Source: Flavivirga amylovorans
GTDB taxonomy: Bacteria > Bacteroidota > Bacteroidia > Flavobacteriales > Flavobacteriaceae
DNA length: 64,000 bases
Assembly (NCBI RefSeq): GCF_030540875.1
Contig: NZ_JAUOEM010000004.1
Span: 383,533 to 447,532 of the forward strand
Reading direction: 5' to 3'
Both the position numbers and the translations under genes were made by a program. The notes beneath the pieces were generated by a model. That model saw only the letters and a list, made by a program, of their open reading frames with translations. It searched no databases and was not told the origin of the DNA. Position 1 is the stretch's first letter. Every line of letters begins with the position of its first letter. Positions 54,769 to 63,744 of the stretch are shown here, piece after piece.

Positions 54769-54932
54769 TGAACTCATTTAGACTTTTAGGATTTATAAGC
54801 GAAAATTAGAAGTTTTTGCCTATGTTGAAGACTCTTTAGAGTTGCATAGCAGAGCTACGGAAGGAAAAAAAGACTAAGACAGAGCTGAAAACAGCCATTT
54901 TTTAGCAAATTGAAAAAGTCTAAATGAGTTCA
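54769..54932. repeat. MITE-like inverted-repeat element, copy B
   Basis: 164 bp with perfect 19-bp terminal inverted repeats, TGAACTCATTTAGACTTTT (54769-54787) and its inverse (54914-54932). Its reverse complement shares interior blocks (CTAAAAAATGGCTG, CTGCTATGC) with copy A at 17096-17278. It lies between the SusD terminator and the first ASPIC gene, ending only 23 bp before that start codon. Confidence 0.8.
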
Positions 54933-54955
54933 ATACCCCAAAAATTAGTTTCATT

Positions 54956-57900
54956 ATGAAATTATTCAAAAGTTTTTTACTTTTTACTGTCATTGTTTCT
55001 TGTTCAAAAGATATTGGTAAAAAACAGTTTACACTATTAAGTGCAGAAGCATCAGGCATTGATTTTGAAAATACATTAACAGAATCAGACACTCTAAACT
55101 ATTTTAACTACCCATATATTTACATGGGAGGAGGGATAGCAGTAGGTGATTTTAATAATGATAATTTACAAGACCTGTATTTTACAGGTAATATGGTTAG
55201 TAATAAACTATATATCAATAAAGGAACTTTGGCTTTTGAAGATATTACCCAAAAAGCAGATGCAGGTTTATCAAATGACGATTGGTTTTTAGGGGCTACC
55301 ACAATAGATATAAATAATGATGGATGGTTGGATATTTATTTAAGCGTATCAGGGAAAAAAGAAGCATGCCCCAATAAATTATTGATAAATCAGGGCTTAA
55401 ACAAAGACGGTTATATAAGTTTTAAAGAAGAAGCCGAAAAATACGGTATTGCAGATAAAGGGCATAGTACGCAGAGTACTTTTTTCGATTATGATAATGA
55501 TGGAGATTTAGATTTATATGTTGCCAATTATCCTATTACGCCTTTTCAAACAACGCCATACATATTTAAACAGCATATAAAACATGCAGTTTCAAGGCAT
55601 TCAAACCATTTGTATGAGAATAAAGGTCATGGCGTATTTACTGATATTACAAAAGAAGCAGGTTTACTGTCATATAGCCTGTCTTTAAGTGCAAGTGTTA
55701 GTGATTTAAATAATGATGGCTATAAAGATATTTATGTAAGTAACGATTTTGCCAGTGCAGATTTTTGTTATATAAATAATGGTGATGGAACGTTTAGAAA
55801 TACAATTGAAGAGTCTTTAAAACATACGGCTTTATATGGCATGGGAGCTGATATAGCCGATTTTAATAACGATGGTTTTTTGGATATTTTCCAAGCAGAT
55901 ATGGATGCATCGACCAACAAACGGTCTAAAGCAAATATGGCAAGTATGAATCCTCAGGTATTTTGGGATACTTATAATTCTGGGCTTTATTACCAATACA
56001 TGCACAATTGTTTACAGCTTAATACAGGTGTTTTAAATTCGGAAAATACACCACAGTTTAATAATGTTTCCAGAATATCTAATACGTCTAGTACTGATTG
56101 GAGTTGGGGACCCGTTTTTGCAGATTTAGATAATGATGGTTGGAAAGATTTGTACGTATCTAATGGAACCCGAAGAGAAATAAATAATACCGATTTTTTT
56201 AATAATATTAAGAGCGCTAAAAATCCATTTGGAAAAAAGGAAAAAGAAGATAATAGCCTCAAGAATACTTTGAAAATGCCATCGGAGAAAACAGATAATT
56301 TTGTGTTTAAGAATTCTAAGGATCTAACATTTGAAAAAATAAACAAGGACTGGGGGTTAGAGTTTAAAGGCTTTTCCAATGGTATTGCTTATGCAGATTT
56401 AGATAATGATGGTGATCTTGAAATTATTTTAAATAATATTGATGACAAGGCCGTTATATTTGAAAATAATAATAGTGAAAACAACAACTACATTACTGTC
56501 CGATTCAATGGTAAAGAATTAAACCCAAAAGGCATAGGGACAAAATGCACAATTTTTACAAAAGAGGAAAAGCAATTTCAAGAATTAAGTTTGGAACACG
56601 GATATATTTCTTCTATGGCTTCACAACTTCACTTCGGAATTGGAAAAGAAACCATAATAGATTCCCTGAAAGTTGAGTGGCAAGATGGTAAAACACAGGT
56701 TTTAACTAATATTTTGGTTAATAAAGTATTAGTATTGAATTATAAAGATGCTACATTAAAAGCTATAAAAAAGGAATTAGAAAAAGAATTCTTTTTTAAT
56801 TCAAAAAGCACGGAATTAGATTCTTTGTTTCTGCATATAGAAAATAGGTATAATGATTATGCAAAAGAAATATTATTGCCTCACAAAACATCCACTTTTG
56901 GACCATATATATCAGTTGGAGACCTAAATAAAGATGGATTAGATGATTTTTATGTAAGTGGTGCTTCAAATCAAAAAGGTGGATTGTTCTATCAGAATAA
57001 GCACGGATTATTTGATAAAAAGGAATTTAATTTTGAGAATGATGCCATTTGTGAAGATATGGGGTCTTTAATGTTTGATGCAGACAATGATGGCGATCAA
57101 GACTTATATGTAGTAAGTGGAGGAAATGAATTTGAACCTCACTCTAATTTACTTCAGGATAGACTTTATAAAAATGACGGTTCAGGTAATTTATCATTAT
57201 CTAAAGAAGCTCTGCCAGAAATGATTACCAGTGGTTCTCGTGTTTATAATTTCGATTATGATAAAGATGGTGATCAAGATTTACTTATTTGTGGCAGATT
57301 AGTTCCGGGGAACTATCCATCACCAGCAAAAACCTATATTTTAGAAAACGTTAGTACGCCAGAAACTATTAAATTTTTAGATGTTACAAATGTTTTAATC
57401 TCAGAATTCAATAAGCTGGGATTAGTAACCTCTGCAAGTATTGAAGATGTAGATAAAGATGGTTGGAAAGATATTGTTGTTGTTGGAGAGTGGACGCCCA
57501 TAAAAGTTTTTAAAAATAATCAAGGAAAAAACTTTGAAGATATCTCTGAAAGTTTAGGATTGACAGATACAACAGGATGGTGGTTTAGCTTTGCGAGTGG
57601 CGATTTTGATAATGATGGAGATATCGATTTTGTCGCAGGAAATCTAGGGCTTAATTATAAATATAAATCATTTGAAGATGAAACCTTCGATATCTATTTC
57701 AATGATTTTGATGATAATAATAGAAATGATATCGTTCTTAGCTATTACAACGAGGGTAAAAAATATCCAGTTAGAGGACGTTCATGTTCATCTTCTCAGG
57801 TTGGAGAAATCAAGAAAAAATTTAAAACCTATAACGAATTTGCAGAAGCCACTCTAGTGGACGTATATGGGGAAGAAGAGTTGGAAAACTCATTGCACTA

Positions 57901-58276
57901 TCAAGTAAATACATTTGCAACCTCATACATCGAGAATAAAGAAGGCACTTTTGTTTTGCATAAACTGCCCAATGAGGTGCAGCTATCAAGTATCAATCAG
58001 ATACTCGTAAAAGACTTTAATAATGATGGAAATTTAGACTTGGTAGTAGCAGGGAATTTATATGGTTCAGAGATTGAAACGCCTAGAAATGATGCAGGAA
58101 CAGGTGTGTTTTTGGCAGGAAACGGTCAAGGTGCATTTACGCCTTATAGTATTAAGGAAAGTGGATTTTATGTGCCAAAAGATGTTAAGGATTTAGCACT
58201 GATACAGGTTGGTGAAAAACAAATGATTATTGCTTCAAATAATAATGACTTCCTTAAGTTTATTGAGGTTAAATAA
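54956..58276 (+). CDS. ASPIC/UnbV and FG-GAP repeat lipoprotein (first of pair)
   Basis: 1106 aa. Lipobox VIVSCSKDIG. Repeated calcium-binding FG-GAP/VCBS units (IAVGDFNNDNLQDLYFTGNM, DYDNDGDLDLYVANYP, VSDLNNDGYKDIYVSNDF, ADLDNDGDLEIILNNID, LNKDGLDDFYVSGASN, DKDGDQDLLICGRLVPG) suggest two seven-bladed propellers. An ASPIC/UnbV domain sits between them (GYISSMASQLHFGIGKE, VEWQDGKTQVLTN). Surface lipoprotein, presumably binding a glycan or protein; families of this type often accompany SusC/SusD pairs. Followed by its paralogue after one base. Confidence 0.88.
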   Translation: MKLFKSFLLFTVIVSCSKDIGKKQFTLLSAEASGIDFENTLTESDTLNYFNYPYIYMGGGIAVGDFNNDNLQDLYFTGNMVSNKLYINKGTLAFEDITQKADAGLSNDDWFLGATTIDINNDGWLDIYLSVSGKKEACPNKLLINQGLNKDGYISFKEEAEKYGIADKGHSTQSTFFDYDNDGDLDLYVANYPITPFQTTPYIFKQHIKHAVSRHSNHLYENKGHGVFTDITKEAGLLSYSLSLSASVSDLNNDGYKDIYVSNDFASADFCYINNGDGTFRNTIEESLKHTALYGMGADIADFNNDGFLDIFQADMDASTNKRSKANMASMNPQVFWDTYNSGLYYQYMHNCLQLNTGVLNSENTPQFNNVSRISNTSSTDWSWGPVFADLDNDGWKDLYVSNGTRREINNTDFFNNIKSAKNPFGKKEKEDNSLKNTLKMPSEKTDNFVFKNSKDLTFEKINKDWGLEFKGFSNGIAYADLDNDGDLEIILNNIDDKAVIFENNNSENNNYITVRFNGKELNPKGIGTKCTIFTKEEKQFQELSLEHGYISSMASQLHFGIGKETIIDSLKVEWQDGKTQVLTNILVNKVLVLNYKDATLKAIKKELEKEFFFNSKSTELDSLFLHIENRYNDYAKEILLPHKTSTFGPYISVGDLNKDGLDDFYVSGASNQKGGLFYQNKHGLFDKKEFNFENDAICEDMGSLMFDADNDGDQDLYVVSGGNEFEPHSNLLQDRLYKNDGSGNLSLSKEALPEMITSGSRVYNFDYDKDGDQDLLICGRLVPGNYPSPAKTYILENVSTPETIKFLDVTNVLISEFNKLGLVTSASIEDVDKDGWKDIVVVGEWTPIKVFKNNQGKNFEDISESLGLTDTTGWWFSFASGDFDNDGDIDFVAGNLGLNYKYKSFEDETFDIYFNDFDDNNRNDIVLSYYNEGKKYPVRGRSCSSSQVGEIKKKFKTYNEFAEATLVDVYGEEELENSLHYQVNTFATSYIENKEGTFVLHKLPNEVQLSSINQILVKDFNNDGNLDLVVAGNLYGSEIETPRNDAGTGVFLAGNGQGAFTPYSIKESGFYVPKDVKDLALIQVGEKQMIIASNNNDFLKFIEVK

Positions 58277-58277
58277 A

Positions 58278-61200
58278 ATGAGAAAGACTATGTTGCTAAC
58301 AACTCCCTTTAATAAAACCCTTTGGTTATACGTTTTTTGTCTATGGATGCTTTTTGGGTGTAAAAAAGAAAAGGCTAAGAAAGAAATTATTTTTGAAAAA
58401 GAAACACTGTTTAAAAGCTTGTCTTCAAAAGAAACAGGAATCAGTTTTAATAACACTATAGAAGAAAACCCAGGAAACTTCTTTATTGTTTATAATTATG
58501 CTTATAATGGAGGAGGTGTCGCTATAGGAGATATTAATAATGATGGGCTTTCAGATATTTACTTTACCGGTAATCAGGTTGAAAATAAGTTATACTTAAA
58601 TAAAGGGAATTTTCGATTTGAAGATATAACAAGTTCAGCAGGTGTTGGAGGAGGAGACGGTTGGGATAACGGAGTTGTTATGGTAGATGTTAACGGTGAT
58701 AGTTTTTTAGATATCTATGTATGTAAAGGTGGCTGGAGAGGTACAGATGCAGAACGTACTAATTTGCTTTACATTAATAATGGTGATAATACTTTTTCTG
58801 AGCAAGCAAAACAATATAACATAGCAGATACAGGATTTTCTATGATGGCTTCATTTTTCGATATGGATAATGATAATGATCTGGACATGTATTTAATTAA
58901 CCGCCCAAAACGTTTTTTCCTTTCTCATGATGATATTAAAAAAGGAAAAGAAGAACAAAGTCCTTTGTATAGGGATAAACTTTACGAAAATGTAAATGGG
59001 GTTTATAAAGAAATTGGCTTAAAATCAGGAATCAACCAAACATACGCTTATGGATTAGGTTTATCGACTTCCGATTTAAATAACGATGGCTTTAGCGATA
59101 TTTATGTCGCTAACGATTATTTTGAAAGTGATTACTTTTTTAAAAACAAAGGCAATAAAACCTTTTCGCAAAACATTCAATCGATAACCAATCATGTCGC
59201 ATTTTATGGTATGGGTATAGATGTTGTAGATTTCAATAATGATGGGTATGAAGACCTTGTCGAATTGGATATGACATCATCCGATCATGTACGAGCAAAA
59301 ACAACTATGGCTTCGATGAATGTAGATGCTTTTTATCGCATTTTGGAAGCAGGCAATCATTATCAATATATGCATAACATGCTTCAGATAAATAATGGAA
59401 ATGGCTTTTTTAGTGAAATAGGTCAGTTTGCTGGTATCGATAAAACCGATTGGAGCTGGTCTTGTCTCGGTAGTGATTTTGATAATGATGGGTTACGAGA
59501 TTTGTTTATCTCTAACGGTTTTAGACGGGATATTTTTGATAAAGATGCTACTAGTAAATTTTCAAGTTATATAGAATCTAAAGAAAAAAAGAAGCGTTCT
59601 AAAAGTGAAAATGTACAACATATAGTGAGCCTGTTTAATGAAAATAAAATCTCTAATTATATTTATAAAAATAACGGTGATTTAAAATTTTCTAATAAAA
59701 TAAAAGATTGGGGGTTAGAAGCTATTAGTTTTTCTAACGGGGCAGCTGTAGGTGATCTGGATAATGATGGCGATTTAGATTTAATTGTAAATAATATTAA
59801 TGATGCTGCTTTTGTTTACAAAAATAATTCAGAAAAATCAGGAAATAATTATCTAAAGGTAAAATTAAAAGGCCCAAAAAATAACACACTGGGATTAGGT
59901 GCAAAAATCACGGTGTTTAATAAAGATAGTATTCAATATCACGAATTAAAGAACGTGCGGGGCTATTTGTCTTCGGTAGAACCCATAGCGCATTTTGGTT
60001 TAGGAAAAACAAATGTTATTGACTCTGTAAAGGTTGTTTGGCCAGATAAAAAAGTGAACCTGCACAGTAATTTAAAAGTAAATACAGTTTTAACAGTAGA
60101 TTATAAGGAAGCCAATAGGCTTAAACTAAAAAAGGAACAATACAATCCTGTTTTTAAAGACATAACAAAGCATGCGTTTTTGGGAAAGCAGGTTACTCAT
60201 AAAGAAAATGAGTTCGACGATTTTAAAACTCAAATATTATTGCCTCATAAACTTTCAACCGAAGGCCCTTGTATTTCGGTTGCAGATGTTAATAATGACG
60301 GATTTGAAGATTTTTATCTAGGAGGAGCAGTAAATCAAAGCGGCAGGCTATTTTTGCAAAAAAAGCACGAAACCTTTGTTGAAAGTAAACAGACGAGTTT
60401 TTTAAAAGATAAAAACTATGAAGATGTTGCATCTGTGTTTTTTGATGCCAATAAGGATGGAGCTGTGGATTTATATGTGGCTAGTGGAGGTAATGAATTT
60501 CATGAAAAATCTCCAGAATATCAAGATAGATTATATTTAAATGATGGAAAAGGACATTTTGTTAAGTCAAATAATTTCCCTGAAATAACCTCCAGTGGAG
60601 GTTGTGTTTTACCTTTAGATTATGATGATGATGGTGATTTAGATTTATTTGTCGGTGGGCGGTTAGTCCCTAATCGCTATCCAGCTCATTCTAAAAGCTA
60701 TTTATTGCAAAACAATTCAGGTTTTTTTACCGATGTTACGTCTCAATTTGCTAAAGATCTAGAGTTTATAGGGATGGTAACCGATGCTGTGTGGCAGGAT
60801 ATAGATGGAGATTCTAAAAATGAATTGTTAGTAGTTGGTGAATGGATGCCTATCAGCTTATTTCAAATTAAAGATGGTGTCTTTGAAAAACTAGAGCATC
60901 CAACTTTAAATAAAACAAATGGTTGGTGGAACACTATTGAAGCAAAAGATATAGATCTGGATGGTGATATAGATTTTATTGTAGGGAATCTTGGTGAGAA
61001 TTATAAATTTAAAGCAAGTGAAGAAAAACCATTCTATGTTTTTGCTTCCGATTATGATAAAAATGGAACAAATGACGTGTTCCTGGCTAAAGATTATAAA
61101 GATAAAATTGTTCCTGTACGTGGCAAAGAATGTTCAACGGAACAATTGCCAAGCTTATCTAAGAAATTCGCAACATATAATGAATTTGCAATTTCAGATA

Positions 61201-61625
61201 TAGGAACCATATTGGACGATAAAGCGCTTACATCACAAAAGCATGAAGCATATACGTTTCAGTCCGTGTTTTTAATTAACAATGGAGGTGTTTTAGAAAT
61301 TAAAAAACTTCCAAATCAGGCACAATATTCTACAGTACAAAGTATTGTTGTAAATGATTTTAACAAAGATGGTATTAATGATGTTTTACTTACAGGAAAT
61401 AAATTTAATGTTGAAATTGAAACAACCCGAGCCGATGCTTCTGTTGGATTATTATTAAATGGCATTAAAAATTTTGATTTTAAGGAAGTAAAACCTACTT
61501 CAAGTGGTGTCTTTTTACCCTTTAATGTTAAGGAGTCTAAAGCTATAAAACTTGGTGAAAATGCTCAAGGCATTCTGGTTGGAATTAATAACGGTTCTAT
61601 ACGTCTGCTAAAAGCGTCTAATTAG
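58278..61625 (+). CDS. ASPIC/UnbV and FG-GAP repeat lipoprotein (second of pair)
   Basis: 1115 aa from the ATG at 58278, one base after the stop of the first copy; an earlier in-frame start would overlap that gene. Lipobox LWMLFGCKKEK. Same architecture: AIGDINNDGLSDIYFTGNQ, DMDNDNDLDMYLINRP, VDFNNDGYEDLVELDM, AVGDLDNDGDLDLIVNNIN, the ASPIC domain (GYLSSVEPIAHFGLGKT, VVWPDKKVNLHSN), and a second set of repeats (VADVNNDGFEDFYLGGAVN, DYDDDGDLDLFVGGRLVPN). The two proteins are clear paralogues with moderate identity and are co-transcribed. Confidence 0.88.
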   Translation: MRKTMLLTTPFNKTLWLYVFCLWMLFGCKKEKAKKEIIFEKETLFKSLSSKETGISFNNTIEENPGNFFIVYNYAYNGGGVAIGDINNDGLSDIYFTGNQVENKLYLNKGNFRFEDITSSAGVGGGDGWDNGVVMVDVNGDSFLDIYVCKGGWRGTDAERTNLLYINNGDNTFSEQAKQYNIADTGFSMMASFFDMDNDNDLDMYLINRPKRFFLSHDDIKKGKEEQSPLYRDKLYENVNGVYKEIGLKSGINQTYAYGLGLSTSDLNNDGFSDIYVANDYFESDYFFKNKGNKTFSQNIQSITNHVAFYGMGIDVVDFNNDGYEDLVELDMTSSDHVRAKTTMASMNVDAFYRILEAGNHYQYMHNMLQINNGNGFFSEIGQFAGIDKTDWSWSCLGSDFDNDGLRDLFISNGFRRDIFDKDATSKFSSYIESKEKKKRSKSENVQHIVSLFNENKISNYIYKNNGDLKFSNKIKDWGLEAISFSNGAAVGDLDNDGDLDLIVNNINDAAFVYKNNSEKSGNNYLKVKLKGPKNNTLGLGAKITVFNKDSIQYHELKNVRGYLSSVEPIAHFGLGKTNVIDSVKVVWPDKKVNLHSNLKVNTVLTVDYKEANRLKLKKEQYNPVFKDITKHAFLGKQVTHKENEFDDFKTQILLPHKLSTEGPCISVADVNNDGFEDFYLGGAVNQSGRLFLQKKHETFVESKQTSFLKDKNYEDVASVFFDANKDGAVDLYVASGGNEFHEKSPEYQDRLYLNDGKGHFVKSNNFPEITSSGGCVLPLDYDDDGDLDLFVGGRLVPNRYPAHSKSYLLQNNSGFFTDVTSQFAKDLEFIGMVTDAVWQDIDGDSKNELLVVGEWMPISLFQIKDGVFEKLEHPTLNKTNGWWNTIEAKDIDLDGDIDFIVGNLGENYKFKASEEKPFYVFASDYDKNGTNDVFLAKDYKDKIVPVRGKECSTEQLPSLSKKFATYNEFAISDIGTILDDKALTSQKHEAYTFQSVFLINNGGVLEIKKLPNQAQYSTVQSIVVNDFNKDGINDVLLTGNKFNVEIETTRADASVGLLLNGIKNFDFKEVKPTSSGVFLPFNVKESKAIKLGENAQGILVGINNGSIRLLKASN

Positions 61626-61626
61626 A

Positions 61627-61878
61627 ATGGTGTTTCCTAAAAAAATGTTGAAACCATTAAAGTGTTTATCAAAAACCTTATTTTTTATATTAGTTATCGT
61701 GGCTTATGCGAAAGAAGAGACTAACATGCAAGAATTACTCAAGAAGGTAGCTAGAGAACAATTTTTTACTCCAGATAATGACTATGCATCCTCGGTGAGA
61801 GTAGCGTATTTTGATAGTATCATTAAAACGGTTTCTGCCAATAAAAAAAGACTGCCATATAGCAGTCTTTTTGTTTAA
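61627..61878 (+). CDS. 83-residue protein, probably a truncated gene
   Basis: Starts one base after the stop of the second ASPIC gene, so it is in the same operon. Hydrophobic N-terminal segment (KTLFFILVIVAYAKEE) like a signal peptide, then about 50 residues (MQELLKKVAREQFFTPDNDY, VRVAYFDSIIKT) without a recognised family. The last 10 codons run through the hairpin of a terminator (61845-61872), so the natural 3' part has probably been lost or the stop mutated. Function unknown. Confidence 0.5.
   Translation: MVFPKKMLKPLKCLSKTLFFILVIVAYAKEETNMQELLKKVAREQFFTPDNDYASSVRVAYFDSIIKTVSANKKRLPYSSLFV
61845..61874. terminator. bidirectional terminator at the end of PUL 2
   Basis: AAAAAGACTGC (61845-61855) pairs perfectly with GCAGTCTTTTT (61862-61872) around a 6-nt loop. 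It serves the PUL 2 operon and possibly the convergent lipoprotein gene. Confidence 0.88.
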
Positions 61879-61893
61879 AAGATATGTTGGTAT

Positions 61894-62235
61894 TTAGTGA
61901 CCAGCTTCTTTCTTTATTGCATCAACTTTGCTTTTAGCAGCGTCTGCAGCAGCATCAACTGCATCTTCAGCAGTTTTAGCAGCACCATCTACAGCGTCTC
62001 CAGCAGCATCTACGGCTCCTTCAACAGCTTCAGTAGCACTTTCTACAGCAGAATCGGCAGCATCTCCAGCGGCGTCAGCAGCAGCTTCAACAGCGTCTCC
62101 TGCAGCTTCAGCAGCTTCTTCTGCAGCATCGGCAGCAGCTTCTACAGCATCTTCAGCTTTTTTAGTATCTCTACATGAAGTAAAAGATAAACTTAGTACA
62201 AGTAATAGAGCGGTACTTAATAATAATTTTTTCAT
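61894..62235 (-). CDS. Ala/Asp/Glu-rich repeat lipoprotein
   Basis: 113 aa. Lipobox SFTSCRDTKK. The mature part is a low-complexity series of units such as DAVEAAADAAEEA, DAADSAVESATEA, GAVDAAGDAVDGA, with about 11-residue periodicity, which forms an amphipathic helix or coiled coil as in LEA- and Lpp-like proteins. Almost only A, D, E, V, S, G and K are used. Probably an abundant envelope protein; role unknown. Three open frames on the other strand are shadows of the repeats. Confidence 0.8.
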   Translation of the reverse strand: MKKLLLSTALLLVLSLSFTSCRDTKKAEDAVEAAADAAEEAAEAAGDAVEAAADAAGDAADSAVESATEAVEGAVDAAGDAVDGAAKTAEDAVDAAADAAKSKVDAIKKEAGH

Positions 62236-62380
62236 TGTTCTTTGTTTTAGTGTTAATTATTTGAGTATTAAAATACTGATTACTAATCAAGTATTAAAAT
62301 GTTAGTTACGAATTTAGTAACTTTTAGTATATTCTAAGAATTTTATGTTAATTTTTTTAACAATTATTCTACGAAATACA

Positions 62381-63661
62381 TTATATACGCAGATAGTCTA
62401 TAATTTGGATGACGGCACCTTTGTTTTTTTGGATATAATCACTATTATTTTTCCCACAAGACAATCGTTTTACCTTGTTTAGAATCAATTCGTCTAGAAC
62501 GCTATTAAATTCTTGTTGGTTGGAAATAGAAAACATGCCATTAATAGTTATCATGGCTTTGGCTTCTGGAAACTTTTCATGATTAGGGCCTATAATAATA
62601 GGAACTCCAAACACAGCCGGTTCTAAAGTATTGTGTAATCCAGTATGTCCCATAGCTCCACCCACATAGGCAATATTTGCATAACTGTAAACCTTAGTGA
62701 GTATTCCAATAGTGTCTATTATAAAAACTTGGGCATTAATTAACTGTTTATCATTCTTTTTAGAATGCAATACCGATTTAGTATTTAACTTTTCTTGGAT
62801 GTTATTTATTTGTGAAGCTTTAATGTTATGAGGAGCAATAATAAATTTTACGTTTTTATGCTTACAGGAATTAATATAATTAATCAATACGTTTTCATCG
62901 TCAGGCCATGTACTGCCTGCAACTATACATAATTTATTGTCTTTAAAAGTTTCAAGAAAAGGTAAATTGTTATTTAATTCCAATTGACTAGATACACGAT
63001 CAAAACGGGTATCTCCACTAACAGTAACTTTATTATAGTTTATTGATTCAAGTAATGCTTTTGAAGTATCATTTTGAGTGAAAATATGCTCGAAAGTAAA
63101 TAAGGCACGTCTCAATTCTGCACCATAGAATTTAAAGTAGGTTTGGTTTTTTCTAAAAGCAGCCGAAATTAAAATAGCACGAAATTTTTTTCTTTTTAGT
63201 TCATTTAATAAATTAGGCCAAATATCGTATTTAACAAAGATGCTGAGTTCAGGATTAACAAGGTTTACAAAACGTTTTGCTTGTTTTTTGCTATCTAAAG
63301 GTAAATAAATAACAACATCTGCAATGGGCGAGTTTTTACGAATCTCATAACCAGAAGGAGAAAAAAAGCTAAGTACGATTTTATGATGTTTATAGAGTTT
63401 TCTTAGCTCCTTAAATACAGGAAGACCTTGTTCGTATTCGCCTAAAGACGCACAATGAAACCATAAAGTTTTATCATTAGGCTTTAAATGACTTTCAAGA
63501 GTCTTAAAAGTATTTTGACGACCAACAACCCCCTTTTTAATTTTTTCATTAAATAAGGAAGCACATTTTAATCCGAAATGTGCTATATCAATACCTATGT
63601 TGTAAATAAAACCCAATGCTTTTCTTTGGTGTAAAAATACATTTCTTTGAAACAAATTCAT
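62381..63661 (-). CDS. waaA: 3-deoxy-D-manno-octulosonic acid (Kdo) transferase
   Basis: 426 aa, GT30 family. Visible features: N-terminal membrane-associated helix (ALGFIYNIGIDIAHFGLKC), the catalytic base in FHCASLGEYEQGLP, VKYDIWPNLLNELKRK, VAGSTWPDDENV, and the sugar-nucleotide end GGAMGHTGLHNTLEPAVFGVPI with GPNHEKFPEA. It adds Kdo to lipid A precursor on the inner face of the inner membrane. Divergent from the aminotransferase gene at 63745. Confidence 0.94.
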   Translation of the reverse strand: MNLFQRNVFLHQRKALGFIYNIGIDIAHFGLKCASLFNEKIKKGVVGRQNTFKTLESHLKPNDKTLWFHCASLGEYEQGLPVFKELRKLYKHHKIVLSFFSPSGYEIRKNSPIADVVIYLPLDSKKQAKRFVNLVNPELSIFVKYDIWPNLLNELKRKKFRAILISAAFRKNQTYFKFYGAELRRALFTFEHIFTQNDTSKALLESINYNKVTVSGDTRFDRVSSQLELNNNLPFLETFKDNKLCIVAGSTWPDDENVLINYINSCKHKNVKFIIAPHNIKASQINNIQEKLNTKSVLHSKKNDKQLINAQVFIIDTIGILTKVYSYANIAYVGGAMGHTGLHNTLEPAVFGVPIIIGPNHEKFPEAKAMITINGMFSISNQQEFNSVLDELILNKVKRLSCGKNNSDYIQKNKGAVIQIIDYLRI

Positions 63662-63744
63662 TGGTTAACGTGAAGGAATTTTGTAATTTCGTAGACTGTT
63701 AGCCCACAATGGGTATTCATTAAAATTAGTCTTAATTTTTTTAG

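Noticed and set aside
61897-62305. Ser- or Ala-rich open frames on the plus strand
   Set aside because: They are antisense shadows of the repetitive lipoprotein gene at 61894-62235.
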